Assembly (NCBI RefSeq): GCF_003269425.1
Contig: NZ_CP030104.1
Location: 620,001 to 684,000 of the forward strand
DNA from: Flagellimonas maritima
Lineage (GTDB): Bacteria > Bacteroidota > Bacteroidia > Flavobacteriales > Flavobacteriaceae
Direction: 5' to 3'
DNA length: 64,000 nt
Shown here: positions 56,072 to 64,000 of the stretch, piece after piece
How the letters are laid out: every line of letters begins with the position of its first letter
How positions within the stretch are numbered: position 1 is the stretch's first letter
Notes under the pieces: generated by a model
The model's database searches: none
Told to the model about the DNA's origin: nothing
The model's input: only the letters and a program-made list of their open reading frames with translations
Position numbers and translations under genes: made by a program

Positions 56072-56734
56072 TTATTTTCTTTTATCTACGCTACTATTTT
56101 CAAAAGCCACCAAATTAAAAAGCTGTCGCATACGGCTACGAACACGAATGCCGTAAAGATCTTCTAGCTCTTGAGCATTTAGATTGGTAGTAGCGTGAGT
56201 TTTAATTTTTTTATCTAAGAATAGGTCATAACGAGACAGCAGGATTTCACCCATTACATTGCAGTCTTTTCCATAATGCCTTCCAATAGGTTCAACTCCC
56301 AAATCATCAAAACAGAAAAATTGGGTGTTGCCATAATCTTCAATAGTTTTATAACCAAGGTGATTAAAACCAAAAACGATATTTCGTGTAGGCACAACCT
56401 CATAAGGCTTTCGATGTGGCACTAGATTTTTCAACAACCGAATCAAAGAAGTCTTTCCACATCCAACAGGGCCAGAAAGCAAAATACCTTTATCAATATC
56501 AATCCCAAATTCTTTACAGGAAATTCCATCCTGGATAAAGTAGAGGCATAGTTTGTAGAGAACATCTCGGTCTTCTTTGTAGATTTTGAATTTCTTCCCA
56601 AACAACAATTTCCCTTTAGCATCCAGATAGACCAACATCTTATCAAAATCATAGACAATTTGATTGCCCTTCATCATACCCAACGTATACTGCACAGCTC
56701 CTTCAACAATGATATGTGGCTTTGGATAACTCAT
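56072..56734 (-). CDS. DnaC/IstB-like ATPase
   Basis: A 220-residue ATPase. Walker A is GPVGCGKTSLIR and FFCFDDLG is Walker B; RVRSRMRQLF near the C-terminus is the sensor-2-like region. Such proteins load helicase or support replication of mobile elements. It overlaps the preceding HTH gene by 4 bases. Confidence 0.82.
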   Translation of the reverse strand: MSYPKPHIIVEGAVQYTLGMMKGNQIVYDFDKMLVYLDAKGKLLFGKKFKIYKEDRDVLYKLCLYFIQDGISCKEFGIDIDKGILLSGPVGCGKTSLIRLLKNLVPHRKPYEVVPTRNIVFGFNHLGYKTIEDYGNTQFFCFDDLGVEPIGRHYGKDCNVMGEILLSRYDLFLDKKIKTHATTNLNAQELEDLYGIRVRSRMRQLFNLVAFENSSVDKRK

Positions 56735-57261
56735 AAGGGTTCACCATAGCTTTTATCTGAATTGGTCTTTAGGTTGTCCTGATATGGGACACTTCCCAGA
56801 TGGTTTTCATCATTTTCAGAATTTAATTTTTTAAAATTTTCACGTTTATTTATGTTTTTACTGTTTTCAATAGTTTGCATATGTTTATTTATAGGTACCA
56901 ATGCTTGTCCAGTACTTGTCCCAATATTGGTACTGCTTGGGTACAGTGCTTGTTCGATGCTTGTCCCAAAATTGAACATCTTGATTCTACTCCCTTTAAA
57001 TGGATTGTGCGATGGTGTGTAGAGCAAATAATTCCAATGGCTCAATTCTTTGATACATCTGTGATACGTAGACTTTGAGCCAATCTTTGAGAATGCCATC
57101 ACTTCTTCTCGGTTGATGTAGAATTCATCCTTGAAGAAATTGTAGTTCCAAATCTGAAACAAGGCTACATACAAACTGATATGTGTAGGGTTTAGTCGGC
57201 TGTCTTTAGAAAATTGCTCAAACACTCCATTGAGGTGCTTGATATAGTTGATGTCTCTCAA
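56731..57261 (-). CDS. Replication-associated HTH protein
   Basis: A 176-residue protein starting at a TTG (RDINYIKHLNGVFEQFSKD). Residues 1-95 form a winged-helix-like domain (LNPTHISLYVALFQIWNYN, then KIGSKSTYHRCIKELSHW), as in element replication/primosome proteins that act with a DnaC-like ATPase. The Asn/Ser-rich tail is probably disordered. Exact role uncertain. Confidence 0.65.
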   Translation of the reverse strand: MRDINYIKHLNGVFEQFSKDSRLNPTHISLYVALFQIWNYNFFKDEFYINREEVMAFSKIGSKSTYHRCIKELSHWNYLLYTPSHNPFKGSRIKMFNFGTSIEQALYPSSTNIGTSTGQALVPINKHMQTIENSKNINKRENFKKLNSENDENHLGSVPYQDNLKTNSDKSYGEPL

Positions 57262-57269
57262 ACCAATAG

Positions 57270-57548
57270 CTAGAATTTATTATGAATCCTGTTTTGCTCT
57301 AAAACTTGCATAATTTCCTGATAGTCATAATACAATACCCCTCCTATTTTGGTATAGGGTAACGTGCCATTGATACGTAGATTTTGCAAAGTGCCTGGAG
57401 AGATTCCCAAAAGTTCTCTGACCTCTGGTGATTTAAGCCATTTCTTGGCAGGTTGTCCGTTTTGATTTTGTAAAAGTTGCTTGATGTCGTCGAGTAGTTC
57501 AAGCTTAAACTCTCGCAGGTCTTCTGTTGTAATAATTGTTGCGCCCAT
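57270..57548 (-). CDS. Excisionase-like helix-turn-helix protein
   Basis: I chose the ATG at 57548 (MGATIITTEDLREFKLELLD), which starts a 92-residue product; the longer frame upstream covers a hairpin. The MerR/AlpA-like HTH is KSPEVRELLGISPGTLQNLR with the wing TLPYTKIGGVLYYDYQEI. Such proteins control excision or act as replication accessory factors in Bacteroidetes elements. Confidence 0.85.
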   Translation of the reverse strand: MGATIITTEDLREFKLELLDDIKQLLQNQNGQPAKKWLKSPEVRELLGISPGTLQNLRINGTLPYTKIGGVLYYDYQEIMQVLEQNRIHNKF

Positions 57549-57566
57549 TTTCTTTGCTTTAAAAAC

Positions 57567-57603
57567 AAAGCCGCCATGGTTTATTTTTTTAAGGGGCGGC
57601 TTT
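57567..57603 (-). promoter_or_regulatory. Leader hairpin of the HTH-replication operon
   Basis: AAAGCCGCC and GGCGGCTTT pair across a 19-base loop, 19 bases upstream of the HTH start codon on the minus strand. It may be a transcription or translation control element. Confidence 0.5.
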
Positions 57604-57829
57604 GTCGTGATTTGACTTTCGTAGCACAAAACTCAAAAAGAAAACGGGAACAAACTCCACAGTTGGTAACAAGGTGGGGGATTTTTTCACCTATATATTT
57701 TGACCCGGATTGAAGGCATTATCACACTTTGAAACTTGTAAAAAAACCTAGGTAAAGAGGAAATGGGGCCTCAGTACCTTAACTTCCAAAACTCCCAAGT
57801 GGGTACCTACTTGGGGGGAAATCAAATGT

Positions 57830-58669
57830 TCATTCATCCAAGGATTCCATACGTCTGTTCAGCATTTCGATCAACTTATCCAGAAAGCGGGTCTTACTGG
57901 TCTTCCTTGACCGTATATCGATAAAGGTATGGTAGTAATTGCCAAGGTCAATGTTGTAAAAATGCTCAAAATGGGAGGCCAGTCCCTTGATATCAACCGT
58001 TCCACTGTTGATGGAATTACTGGCGTGGAGGGCATATAATAGTTCTATCAGATCGGTCTTGCTTCCGGTCCAGAATAATTTTGATGGTTTTTCCATAGCT
58101 ATGTTTTTTGGGGGTTCCAGAGTATTGTTAAGGTCATCCACTTCCTTTCTAAGGTACACGATCAGCATATCGTAGGCCATAATGGTGGCCACCGTCCCAT
58201 CCTGACAGGTCGAAAATTGGTCATCGATCAGAAAATGGAACGATTCCAAGGGAAGCCTCAAGTCACGGTTCCCCCGGACAAAATATTGTTCATCCAATGA
58301 CATGGCGCCACGACGGTAATAATTGTAAAATTCGAGATTATCGTTAAAGAAGGTCTGGAACTTATCGATTTGGTGCTGAAGATATTTGATCTGGGCAGCA
58401 TTGTTCCCCCTGGGACGTTTGCTCTCAATATTGAACAGTTTGACATAATAGATAAGCTTGCTGAAGATCTGAGGCTTGACATGTTTGAAGAAGTAAATCT
58501 CATCTGCTTGGGCGGCAAAGGTTTTGCCCGTAATTTCCTTTTGCAGTTTTCGGATGCTTTTCTCAACCAGCACAATTCCCTTTTCTGCCTTGAAAAGAAC
58601 ATCACCGCCCCCACTTTCCAACGCATCCAATTGACCCTCAAATTCCGATAGCAGCTTTTGATATTTCAT
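57830..58669 (-). CDS. rteC: RteC-type element regulator
   Basis: A 279-residue protein of the RteC family, which regulates excision and mobilisation in Bacteroides conjugative transposons. Landmark blocks: IYFFKHVKPQIFSKLIYYVK, FFNDNLEFYNYYRRGAMSLD and YFVRGNRD. The C-terminal half contains a likely winged helix (FWTGSKTDLIELLYALHAS). It ends 12 bases from the next gene's start region on the same strand. Confidence 0.88.
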   Translation of the reverse strand: MKYQKLLSEFEGQLDALESGGGDVLFKAEKGIVLVEKSIRKLQKEITGKTFAAQADEIYFFKHVKPQIFSKLIYYVKLFNIESKRPRGNNAAQIKYLQHQIDKFQTFFNDNLEFYNYYRRGAMSLDEQYFVRGNRDLRLPLESFHFLIDDQFSTCQDGTVATIMAYDMLIVYLRKEVDDLNNTLEPPKNIAMEKPSKLFWTGSKTDLIELLYALHASNSINSGTVDIKGLASHFEHFYNIDLGNYYHTFIDIRSRKTSKTRFLDKLIEMLNRRMESLDE

Positions 58670-58681
58670 GCCTGCATTCCA

Positions 58682-61087
58682 TTAATGCTGGCCTTCCATG
58701 ACTCCCAAAAGTTCCAAAATAAAATTGTCCCTAGTCTGGAGGTACGCATACTTTTCATGGACCCTGGCACCTAATTTTCTTTTCTCAAAAGCAGCGGTCA
58801 TCCCAAAATCAATTTTGGGCGCACCCAGTTCCAGGGCACGTTCAATGGTTCGGTACAACAACTGACGGTAGGTGCCATATTTATCCAAGAAACCATAATC
58901 CATCCCCACAAAGGCCGGCACATAGACCTGACCCGAATTGTTGTAACAGAACATAACGCCTAATATTCTTTCCGATTCCCCAATTGGGGTAAGGACAATA
59001 AACTCCCAAAGTATGCTTTCATTCATTTGTTCAAAGAGAACATCGGGAAATGGAAAAGTATTGAGTCCCAAGTTACGGGACTGAACCTCGCCAAATAAAG
59101 ATTTGAATTGCAACAATTGTATAGGAGTACCCTTGGAAATCACTTTCACTTGGGAAGTCTTAAAATATGCCTGTATATCCTTTCGAAAGTGTCTTCTGTT
59201 CCTTGCCGAAAGTTGGGCCATATAAGCTTCCATGGTATGAATTCCTTGGAGGTCTACCGTACTCGATCTGGGCATCCGTACCCTCAAGAAACCACTGCCG
59301 TACAAAGGTTTGTTCCAATCTGTCTTTTCAGGAAAATCCCGGAGAACGGTCATCTTGGCACCAAACTCCAGCTCTTTCTTTTCCATAAGTTCCAAAAACA
59401 CAAATAAGGCTTGGTCCGCCCTATCATGTGAAGCATCCCAATACAGATGGTCCCCTTCCGTGAACAGGCATCCTATGGAAAGCACTGTTGAGGATAAGTG
59501 ATAGGGATTGCTCTTTCTTTCCTCCTCAACGCCCTTCGAAACTTGGGCATCGGCCAACATATCATCCTTCCAAAGGGATAAGGTCATAAATGTCACCAGA
59601 ACAGGAACACCGAAATCATCCTTGATGATGACATAGCGAAATAGCCAGTTATGTTCTTTTTTTTCATTGCCCTGAAATACCGTTTCCAAGAATTTCAGCC
59701 CCTCCCAATCGTAAACACCCTGCCCGCCCAAATATCGGTTCCAAGTTGCTTTGTCCATTTGATTAATGGACTCCTTCACTTCCACTATCATGTTTTTTGG
59801 CTTTTTGGGTTCTTCCCTGACCTTTGGGTTTAATTTAAAGGCATGGAAAACCCGTTCTGCACTGGTATGTGTTTCTTCCAAAGCCTTAGGAAAATGATGG
59901 GTCATGGCCTCCACCAATCCTTTGATCTCCTCCGGTTGGTTATGTCTTGAAATGGTGATCCGCACTCCGGTGTTCTTGACCGGGACCGCAGGGAAGATAC
60001 CAAGGTTCACATAAAACCCCTCCTGCATCAACCGGTTGACAAAATTGTACCCTGTCTTTGGCATTCCCGTTCCGATATAGAATACTGGGGATTCGTTATG
60101 ATCGATTAAGGGAAGGTCCGTTTCCATCAGGCAATTGTTGAAATAGTCTATCCGTTGTCGTAGATCTTCCTGAAACTGATAGATCTCAGGGGAAAGATGG
60201 ATTTTGGCCGAGGCTATGGCCGCGGCCACGGATGCCGGTTCCAATTGGGCCGAAAAGGTCAAGGGACCGCCAAAGGTCTTGATCTTGTCGTACATTTCAG
60301 GATTGGAACAGGCCAATACGGCACCACTGGCACCAAAGGTCTTGCTCAGGGTTCCGAACAACAGGACGTTCTCGGGCAATTTGCCCAATTGGTCCAGCAC
60401 ATAGCCCGTTCCATTTTTGCCCACCCAGCTCATCCCGTGCACATCATCAAAGTACAATCGTAGTTGTGGGTATTTGCTTGCAAGTACCATCAAATCGTTC
60501 ACCGGGGCATAGTCCCCGTACATGGAATAGATGCCATCGGCCATATACCAAATGTGCCTTTTTGAATCCCTGTACTTTTTGATCTTCTCTTCCAACATCC
60601 CCAAATTGTTGTGGCGTATCATTTCAATGGGAACGCTCCTTGTCTTCAGCATCTTGGCCGCATTCTGGACACTCCAATGGACCTGATGGTCCAACACGAT
60701 CACATCTTGATCGTCCACTGCACTTGGGATGACACCTAAGTGGCCCAAGGTGCTGTTCTTGGTAATGATGATCGGGGCGTTGTACATTCGGGTGACCAAT
60801 TGCTCCAGTTCCCCATACAGGGGATTGGAAATATAGGATTTGGACAAGGGAAACTGGGTGCCGTAGTGCTCTATGGCCTGCATGGCGGCCCTTTTCAGCC
60901 TCAAATCCTGCTCAAGGCCCAAATATCCCGTTGTCCCAAAATGGTACAGTTCTTTCCCGTTGACCTTAATGGTCCTGCCCGAAAAGGATGTGCCCCCTGC
61001 ATAGAGGTGCAACACCCCGGCTTCCTTTGCATCGGAAAAGACCTCGTGAACGGTGTTCAAAAAATTGTGGTGTTTGATCTTTGCCAT
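58682..61087 (-). CDS. Alpha-oxoamine synthase fused to GNAT acyltransferase
   Basis: An 801-residue bifunctional protein. Residues 1-420 are a PLP-dependent oxoamine synthase (as in BioF, Kbl, serine palmitoyltransferase): LYFDDVHG (Asp214/215) and the PLP Lys249 in GTLSKTFGASG. After a linker, residues of about 600-790 look like a GNAT/FemAB-like acyltransferase (NRRHFRKDIQAYFKTSQVKV, then APKIDFGMTAAFEKRKLGAR). Joining amino-ketone formation to acyl transfer suggests synthesis of an N-acylated amino-ketone or sphingoid-like lipid. Product unknown. Confidence 0.82.
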   Translation of the reverse strand: MAKIKHHNFLNTVHEVFSDAKEAGVLHLYAGGTSFSGRTIKVNGKELYHFGTTGYLGLEQDLRLKRAAMQAIEHYGTQFPLSKSYISNPLYGELEQLVTRMYNAPIIITKNSTLGHLGVIPSAVDDQDVIVLDHQVHWSVQNAAKMLKTRSVPIEMIRHNNLGMLEEKIKKYRDSKRHIWYMADGIYSMYGDYAPVNDLMVLASKYPQLRLYFDDVHGMSWVGKNGTGYVLDQLGKLPENVLLFGTLSKTFGASGAVLACSNPEMYDKIKTFGGPLTFSAQLEPASVAAAIASAKIHLSPEIYQFQEDLRQRIDYFNNCLMETDLPLIDHNESPVFYIGTGMPKTGYNFVNRLMQEGFYVNLGIFPAVPVKNTGVRITISRHNQPEEIKGLVEAMTHHFPKALEETHTSAERVFHAFKLNPKVREEPKKPKNMIVEVKESINQMDKATWNRYLGGQGVYDWEGLKFLETVFQGNEKKEHNWLFRYVIIKDDFGVPVLVTFMTLSLWKDDMLADAQVSKGVEEERKSNPYHLSSTVLSIGCLFTEGDHLYWDASHDRADQALFVFLELMEKKELEFGAKMTVLRDFPEKTDWNKPLYGSGFLRVRMPRSSTVDLQGIHTMEAYMAQLSARNRRHFRKDIQAYFKTSQVKVISKGTPIQLLQFKSLFGEVQSRNLGLNTFPFPDVLFEQMNESILWEFIVLTPIGESERILGVMFCYNNSGQVYVPAFVGMDYGFLDKYGTYRQLLYRTIERALELGAPKIDFGMTAAFEKRKLGARVHEKYAYLQTRDNFILELLGVMEGQH

Positions 61088-61247
61088 TTTCTTTAGTTTT
61101 AATTGTCATAAAAAGTAATGGCATTTGTCAGATTAACCATGATCAATAATAATATCACTCCGTTTTAGATAAGCAAAATTCCTTTTCAGATAACCAAAAC
61201 CCTTTTTAGATGGTGTTCTTTACTCCCGTATAGGAAATCAGATATAA

Positions 61248-61255
61248 TATTTTTG
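61248..61255 (+). promoter_or_regulatory. Candidate -7 box TATTTTTG
   Basis: Fits TAnnTTTG and lies 32 bases before the ATG of the STAS-like gene. No clear -33 box at the expected spacing. Confidence 0.4.
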
Positions 61256-61286
61256 TAAATTCATTCCCATTACCAGTTTTCACAAC

Positions 61287-61706
61287 ATGAAAAAGTCCCA
61301 TGAGAACAAGTATGCGATTTATCTGTTGACCGATGACCTTTTACATATCATCTACAAGAAAGGGCATTATATTGACCTTAAGGCGGCACAGGTAATTGTC
61401 AGAGATCGAATGATGGTCCAGGAAGGCAAAGAAATGCCCGTACTCTGTGATATTCGTGAAGTACGCATGGTCAATAAACCTGCAAGGGATTATTTTGCCT
61501 TGGATGGATCTTTATTAATCAAGGCCTTGGCCTTTTTGATCGACCCTCCGGTCACGGATGTCATAAGTGCATTTTATCTGGGCACCCACCCCCACGCTGT
61601 TCCGACCCAATCATTTTCCACAACATCGGGGGCCTTAGGTTTCTTAAAGGCCTCCATGGTGATGATTGCCATTTTATGCATTATCCCCATTGGCATACAT
61701 AGTTGA
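61287..61706 (+). CDS. STAS-like protein (DUF7793 type)
   Basis: A 139-residue protein. The strand-helix pattern IYLLTDDLLHIIYKKGHYID, VIVRDRMMVQEG and PVLCDIREVRMVNKPARDYF recalls STAS/DUF7793 proteins, a call made from memory. The tail (from about residue 118) is more hydrophobic than usual (FLKASMVMIAILCIIPIGI). It lies 15 bases before the AraC regulator, probably in one transcript. Confidence 0.6.
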   Translation: MKKSHENKYAIYLLTDDLLHIIYKKGHYIDLKAAQVIVRDRMMVQEGKEMPVLCDIREVRMVNKPARDYFALDGSLLIKALAFLIDPPVTDVISAFYLGTHPHAVPTQSFSTTSGALGFLKASMVMIAILCIIPIGIHS

Positions 61707-61721
61707 ACCAATTGGATTGAC

Positions 61722-62648
61722 ATGCCCAACAAAGATGATTTCCGAGTAAAACGTATACAGCGAATGCTGTTGGAAATGGCACAGGGCAATTTTTTCTATA
61801 GTTTGGAACCTTCCGGCAAGAACGATAATGTGGCTTCTTTGGTTGTTATGCTCAACATGGTCAATGAGGAAATCAGGGCGTCCTTTATCCACCAAGGGTT
61901 TGCAAATGCACACACCACACCACAATATGTCATTCAGATGTCCCTACTTATGGATTCACAAGGTAATATCGAAATGATCAACAATAAGGTATGTTCCCTC
62001 CTGTCCCGTCTACCAAAGGACATTATTGGACATCCCCTTACGGAGCTCTTGACCGAAAGCTCACAAAGAAAGTGGATCAAAAAATTGCCCAGCCTTTTAA
62101 AAAAGGAACATTCTGAAACGGTCCTGAACTTGGAGTTTAATACCCCTGAGGGACTATTAATAAAGAAAGATTGCACCATATCCATTTTTCAGGCCCTTGA
62201 TGGCACTGGCCGGAAAATTCTTCTGGACACCGTGTTTTTTTCAAAAGGAGAACCTTTCGGCAAAGGGCTTTGGAAAAATCCGCTTAAGGTGAGCAAGGGG
62301 GTCGGCAATCCGAAAGTCCGATTGAGCCAAGAGGATATTCAAATGATCCGTAAGGTCCATGACATGATTATCCACAATGTGAAAAATGACCTTCCCAAAC
62401 TAAAGGACCTCGCCCTTCAAATAGGCACCAACGAGTTCAAACTGAAGTATGGTTTCAAACAACTCTACGGCACGACCATTTTTAAATTCTTGATACAGGA
62501 ACGTTTGCGAAAGGCGAAGACGCTGATCCAATATACCAGCCTGTCCATCAAGACCATTGCCCACATGGCCGGATTCAAGAGCGTTCCCCATTTTTCAAGG
62601 GCCTTCAAGGAAAAATACGGTAGGTCTCCCAGTGACCTTCGGGGCTAA
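61722..62648 (+). CDS. PAS-like sensor with AraC-type DNA-binding domain
   Basis: A 308-residue regulator. Residues of about 70-180 look like a PAS domain (YVIQMSLLMDSQGNIEMIN). The C-terminal 100 residues are an AraC/XylS double HTH (LKDLALQIGTNEFKLKYGFK, then SIKTIAHMAGFKSVPHFSRA and FKEKYGRSPSDLR). It likely controls neighbouring genes; the operator was not found. Confidence 0.88.
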   Translation: MPNKDDFRVKRIQRMLLEMAQGNFFYSLEPSGKNDNVASLVVMLNMVNEEIRASFIHQGFANAHTTPQYVIQMSLLMDSQGNIEMINNKVCSLLSRLPKDIIGHPLTELLTESSQRKWIKKLPSLLKKEHSETVLNLEFNTPEGLLIKKDCTISIFQALDGTGRKILLDTVFFSKGEPFGKGLWKNPLKVSKGVGNPKVRLSQEDIQMIRKVHDMIIHNVKNDLPKLKDLALQIGTNEFKLKYGFKQLYGTTIFKFLIQERLRKAKTLIQYTSLSIKTIAHMAGFKSVPHFSRAFKEKYGRSPSDLRG

Positions 62649-62744
62649 GACCCATAAATCCTCAAATTAAATCCCTCTTGGATAAGCAATCATCCCAGAG
62701 AAGTAAATTCGGCCCACGAACTTTACCATATCAATACAAAAATT

Positions 62745-63197
62745 ATGGCCTTCAAAGGAAATCATCCTATCATCTTACAATTTATCAAGGTATTGTTCAT
62801 CATCCTTTTTGTATATACTGCCAGCAGTAAATTGATGCAATTGGGCCAATTTCAAAATCGCTTGGATCGTTTTCCATTTATTTCATCCTATAGCGTTTGG
62901 ATTGCCTTTGGGGTGCCCTTTGTTGAATTGGTCATTGTCGGACTGTTTCTTGTCCCAAGATATCTATTGACGGCCCTTTGTTCCAGTTTTACTTTGCTGT
63001 TCCTTTTCACGGCCTATATCGTCACCGTACTCCATTTCAGTGATTCCATTCCATGCTCCTGTGGTGGGGCATTGTCGGCCTTGGGATGGAAGGACCACAT
63101 TCTGTTCAATACTTCCTTTATGCTCCTTGCACTATTGGGCATACTACTGGTCACCAAAAAATCCAAAAGACAAGCATTAAATCAAAATACTACGTAG
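62745..63197 (+). CDS. MauE/DoxX-type redox-associated membrane protein
   Basis: A 150-residue protein with four membrane segments. SSKLMQLGQFQNRLDRFPFI and the Cys pair in SDSIPCSCGGALSALGWKDH fit the MauE/DoxX family, which passes reducing equivalents or helps disulfide formation in the envelope. It precedes the small two-cysteine exported protein by 62 bases. Confidence 0.82.
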   Translation: MAFKGNHPIILQFIKVLFIILFVYTASSKLMQLGQFQNRLDRFPFISSYSVWIAFGVPFVELVIVGLFLVPRYLLTALCSSFTLLFLFTAYIVTVLHFSDSIPCSCGGALSALGWKDHILFNTSFMLLALLGILLVTKKSKRQALNQNTT

Positions 63198-63259
63198 TGT
63201 CAGGAGAAGCTGAAAACCTGTAAAAAAGAGTAGGCATTCAATAATTAAAATTTAATATC

Positions 63260-63505
63260 ATGAAAACAAACGTTTTTAAATTCATTTTACCCGCCTTCGC
63301 CATTTTGTTGGCCGTTGGCTTTGCCTTTGCCACGGAGCATACCACTGTTGCCCAAGAAGCCCATTACTTCCTGCCAGGTCAGGGTTGGCAATCCACCACG
63401 GTGGAAGATGAATGCTACCAGGGAAGTAGCATACCCTGCGAATACAATGGCATACAACTGTATTCAGAACCTGATTTTGCAAGTATACAGTTGCGCAAAC
63501 CCTAA
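63260..63505 (+). CDS. Small exported two-cysteine protein (DUF6520-like)
   Basis: An 81-residue protein with a signal peptide (LPAFAILLAVGFAFATEH) and a short mature part with two cysteines (EDECYQGSSIPCEYNGIQLY). Such proteins recur in Bacteroidota as DUF6520, function unknown. The family name is from memory. The paired redox membrane gene suggests the two Cys may form a disulfide. Confidence 0.72.
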   Translation: MKTNVFKFILPAFAILLAVGFAFATEHTTVAQEAHYFLPGQGWQSTTVEDECYQGSSIPCEYNGIQLYSEPDFASIQLRKP

Positions 63506-63526
63506 ACAGGACTTGCAATACCCATC

Positions 63527-63557
63527 AAAAAAAGGTGCCTAGAAAAGGCACCTTTTT
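63527..63557 (+). terminator. Rho-independent terminator after the small exported protein
   Basis: AAAAAGGTGCC ... GGCACCTTTTT with a 7-base loop, about 22 bases after the stop. Confidence 0.9.
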
Positions 63558-63629
63558 CGCTAACTCAAAAATCTCCCAACCATGGACATATGAACTCTAG
63601 AACCAGCCCATGGCATACCATCCGTCCTT

Positions 63630-64000
63630 CTACAAACTTGTATTGATCTTTTTCAAGCATAATTGCCAATGCCCCAAAGTGGCCACATTCCTGTTCTTTT
63701 TTAACCCCTTTTCGATATCCGTCTTCAAGTCCATCAATTGCAACATCAAAAGACCTTTGGAATAATCGGTGTAGGCGAAGAATTGTCCGTTAGGATCAAA
63801 TCCAGACACCTTTGTTTCCAACGCTCCTACCAAAGCCTCGATATAGGTCATTTGAATTTGCTGTCTCCTGCGACCCACATTACCAAAATCTTCCCACAAC
63901 TCCATGAACAGCCCAAATTGCAATTGCCCCAAATAATCTTGGACCAGTCCTTGGTTCCCAAAGGTATTTTCCATTTGTTCCAATCGTTTCAATCTGGAAG
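63630..64000 (-). CDS. C-terminal part of a possible zinc metalloprotease (5' end beyond window)
   Basis: The frame is open to the window edge at 64000, so the start is not seen. The visible 120+ residues include VGRRRQQIQMTYIEALVGAL and later GHWQLCLKKINTSL, a helical pattern that recalls the C-terminus of DUF5117-type zinc-dependent metalloproteases. No catalytic motif is in view. The family suggestion is tentative. Confidence 0.4.
   Translation of the reverse strand, partial: SRLKRLEQMENTFGNQGLVQDYLGQLQFGLFMELWEDFGNVGRRRQQIQMTYIEALVGALETKVSGFDPNGQFFAYTDYSKGLLMLQLMDLKTDIEKGLKKNRNVATLGHWQLCLKKINTSL

Larger units (their letters stand above)
28657..58669. mobile_element. Integrative conjugative element (right end not located)
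   Basis: From the 3' end of ssrA there are, in order, a tyrosine integrase, a DinB/DnaE pair, a Bacteroidetes tra operon, a peptidoglycan amidase, a cargo module with a defence operon, and a DnaC-like/HTH/RteC segment. These are the usual parts of a flavobacterial ICE. I found no second copy of the ssrA 3' end to mark attR, and no relaxase or VirD4-like gene. RteC at 58669 is the last clearly element-type gene; the element probably continues. Confidence 0.75.

Noticed and set aside
30112..64000. A second copy of the ssrA 3' end that would mark attR
   Set aside because: Looked for the T-arm/acceptor sequence to the end of the window and saw none, so no right boundary is claimed.

Overview
The window looks like a chromosomal segment of a marine-type Flavobacteriaceae (Bacteroidota). 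Supporting signs are low GC, TonB/OmpA outer-membrane proteins, a LytS/LytTR two-component pair, a few TAnnTTTG promoter-like boxes, a tmRNA with tag GDNNYALAA, and Bacteroidetes-type Tra proteins (TraE-TraN). I cannot name a genus from sequence alone.

Positions 1-28,260 are ordinary chromosome. They hold asnB (cut by the window edge), a DUF2911 protein, an amidohydrolase lipoprotein, two paralogous OmpA-family proteins, a plug-less barrel/TPR protein pair, an FtsE-like ATPase with a small membrane partner, a polyphosphate glucokinase-like ROK kinase, typA/bipA, two small paralogous envelope proteins flanking a TonB-type barrel and a LytS/LytTR system, kdsA, a creD operon with a recognisable repeated operator, a DUF1361 protein, and a saccharopine/alanine dehydrogenase-like enzyme followed by an in-frame ORF without a normal start. 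Several intergenic gaps carry short palindromic repeats, and a structured RNA candidate lies at about 28.04-28.12 kb.

At 28,261-28,656 is ssrA (tmRNA). Its 3' end abuts an integrative and conjugative element (ICE): a tyrosine integrase with its own operator-like repeats, a dinB-dnaE translesion polymerase pair, and a tra operon (traE,F,G,I,J,K,M,N, minus strand). A divergent peptidoglycan amidase follows. No relaxase, VirD4-type coupling protein or second attachment site is visible, so the right end lies beyond the window or the element is incomplete.

Positions 42.15-55.98 kb are a cargo module bounded on both sides by near-identical palindromes with an ACTCTTTACAAA core. It contains decayed gene remnants, a small lipoprotein, a membrane-anchored amidohydrolase, and an eight-gene, tightly overlapping defence operon: hsdR-hsdM-hsdS, a Septu-like ptuA-ptuB pair, a protein of unknown function, a small PD-(D/E)xK-like protein, and a Cas4-like/DUF2779 nuclease with four cysteines. 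That composite operon is the most interesting system here.

Beyond it (56.0-58.7 kb) are ICE housekeeping genes: a DnaC/IstB-like ATPase, a replication-type helix-turn-helix protein, an excisionase-like HTH protein and RteC. The last part (58.7-64 kb) looks more GC-rich. It carries an alpha-oxoamine synthase fused to a GNAT domain, a STAS-like protein, a PAS-AraC regulator, a MauE/DoxX membrane protein, a small exported two-cysteine peptide (DUF6520-like), and the C-terminus of a possible metalloprotease cut by the window edge.
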